From an uncultured Candidatus Saccharibacteria bacterium (GTDB lineage Bacteria; Patescibacteria; Saccharimonadia; Saccharimonadales; 2-12-FULL-41-12): a stretch of 29,593 bases of DNA. The translations under genes were made by a program, and so were the position numbers. Numbering within the stretch: position 1 is the first letter of the stretch; each line of letters opens with the position of its first letter. The notes beneath the pieces are model-generated. The model was not told where the DNA came from. It saw only the letters and a list, made by a program, of their open reading frames with translations, and ran no database searches. Location of the stretch: the NCBI GenBank assembly GCA_946478995.1, contig CAMLDK010000001.1, forward strand, positions 1 through 29,593, written 5' to 3'. Below are positions 29,340 to 29,593 of this stretch, one piece after another.

Positions 29340-29593
29340 ATGCCAAAGTTCTTATACACAGCAGCAAAAGACGGGAAAAAAATAACCGGTACCATCGAAG
29401 CCGGTAATCAAGACGGTGCCTTGACTACCCTGGAGCACGAAGGCATCAAGCCGTTATCTCTAAATGAAATTCATGAGAAAAGAAACCTGGAAATCGGTTT
29501 CGGAGCCAAGGTCAAGATCAAGGATCTGGTCGTCTTTACCCGCCAGCTGTCGACTATGATATCGGCAGGGGTGCCTCTCAACAGGTCTTTGGC
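29340..29593 (+). CDS. pilC: Type IV pilus inner-membrane protein PilC (partial)
   Basis: Polytopic inner-membrane platform protein of the type II secretion F family that couples PilB to pilin assembly. Only the first 84 codons are inside the window; the gene runs off the right edge. The start MPKFLYTAAKDGKKITGTIE and the segment KIKDLVVFTRQLSTMISAGV are the conserved beginning of the first F domain in PilC/GspF proteins. The ATG lies 9 nt after the pilB stop, the usual pilB-pilC order, sometimes with pilT between. Confidence 0.92.
   Translation, partial: MPKFLYTAAKDGKKITGTIEAGNQDGALTTLEHEGIKPLSLNEIHEKRNLEIGFGAKVKIKDLVVFTRQLSTMISAGVPLNRSL

Noticed and set aside
1..29593. UGA recoding as in Gracilibacteria/Absconditabacteria
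   Set aside because: TGA ends several complete genes at their expected C termini (arsC, thiN, PRC-barrel), so the standard stop use applies.

Overview
The window looks like part of a compact, reduced bacterial chromosome of the Patescibacteria/CPR type, possibly Saccharibacteria-like. This placement rests on gene content and gene style, not on a phylogenetic marker. The supporting traits are dense packing with 1-4 bp overlaps, a half-length TsaB, a MurA carrying its own HTH domain, RNase Y, sortase-anchored surface protein, type IV pilus genes, and many genes whose start codon sits right at the predicted transcription start. UGA is used as a stop (for example in arsC and the PRC-barrel gene), so the UGA-recoding CPR lineages do not fit. 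No rRNA, insertion sequence, CRISPR array or integrase is visible.

Layout. 1-2500: the start of an XRE-type gene (minus) diverges from murB, which converges on glyA. 2590-4300: an HTH-MurA fusion, tRNA-Gly and a bidirectional terminator. 4300-5500: an A+T-rich island with an unexplained three-helix element, a HEPN-like protein and a secreted duplicated-Cys-repeat protein. 5550-9810: an FMN riboswitch driving ribE-ribH-ribBA-ribD, followed by an IMPase-family phosphatase. 9820-11075: tRNA-Arg, a small membrane protein, a Nudix hydrolase, and a strongly structured leader in front of tRNA-His. 11126-12054: an arsC-like reductase (minus) and a YggT-family protein (plus). 12056-15400 (minus): a TPP riboswitch upstream of an NMT1/THI5-type ABC transporter and thiamine pyrophosphokinase. 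15393-18810 (minus): an operon of a small membrane protein, a membrane-anchored double AAA+ Clp-like ATPase and a phytol/dolichol-kinase-like protein. 18851-20520 (minus): tRNA-Pro and rny. 20746-23420 (minus): a sortase and its probable substrate, an autotransporter-type beta-repeat surface protein ending in an NPNTG sorting signal. 23539-24347 (minus): tsaB and tsaE. 24396-24920: a PRC-barrel protein. 24913-27391 (minus): an EamA transporter, recX and recA. 27516-end: pilB and the start of pilC.

How the genes work together. Flavin synthesis and thiamine uptake are each under their own cofactor riboswitch. Cell-wall synthesis (murB, murA), surface anchoring (sortase plus adhesin), pilus assembly and a membrane AAA+ machine point to a walled cell that invests in surface contact, while core functions (recA, rny, t6A enzymes, glyA) are interspersed. 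Promoters are commonly TATAAT-like, often with an upstream TG. Gaps of 4-12 nt between the -10 box and the start codon suggest widespread leaderless mRNAs, alongside a minority of genes with clear Shine-Dalgarno sites (glyA, yggT, recA, the thiamine transporter).
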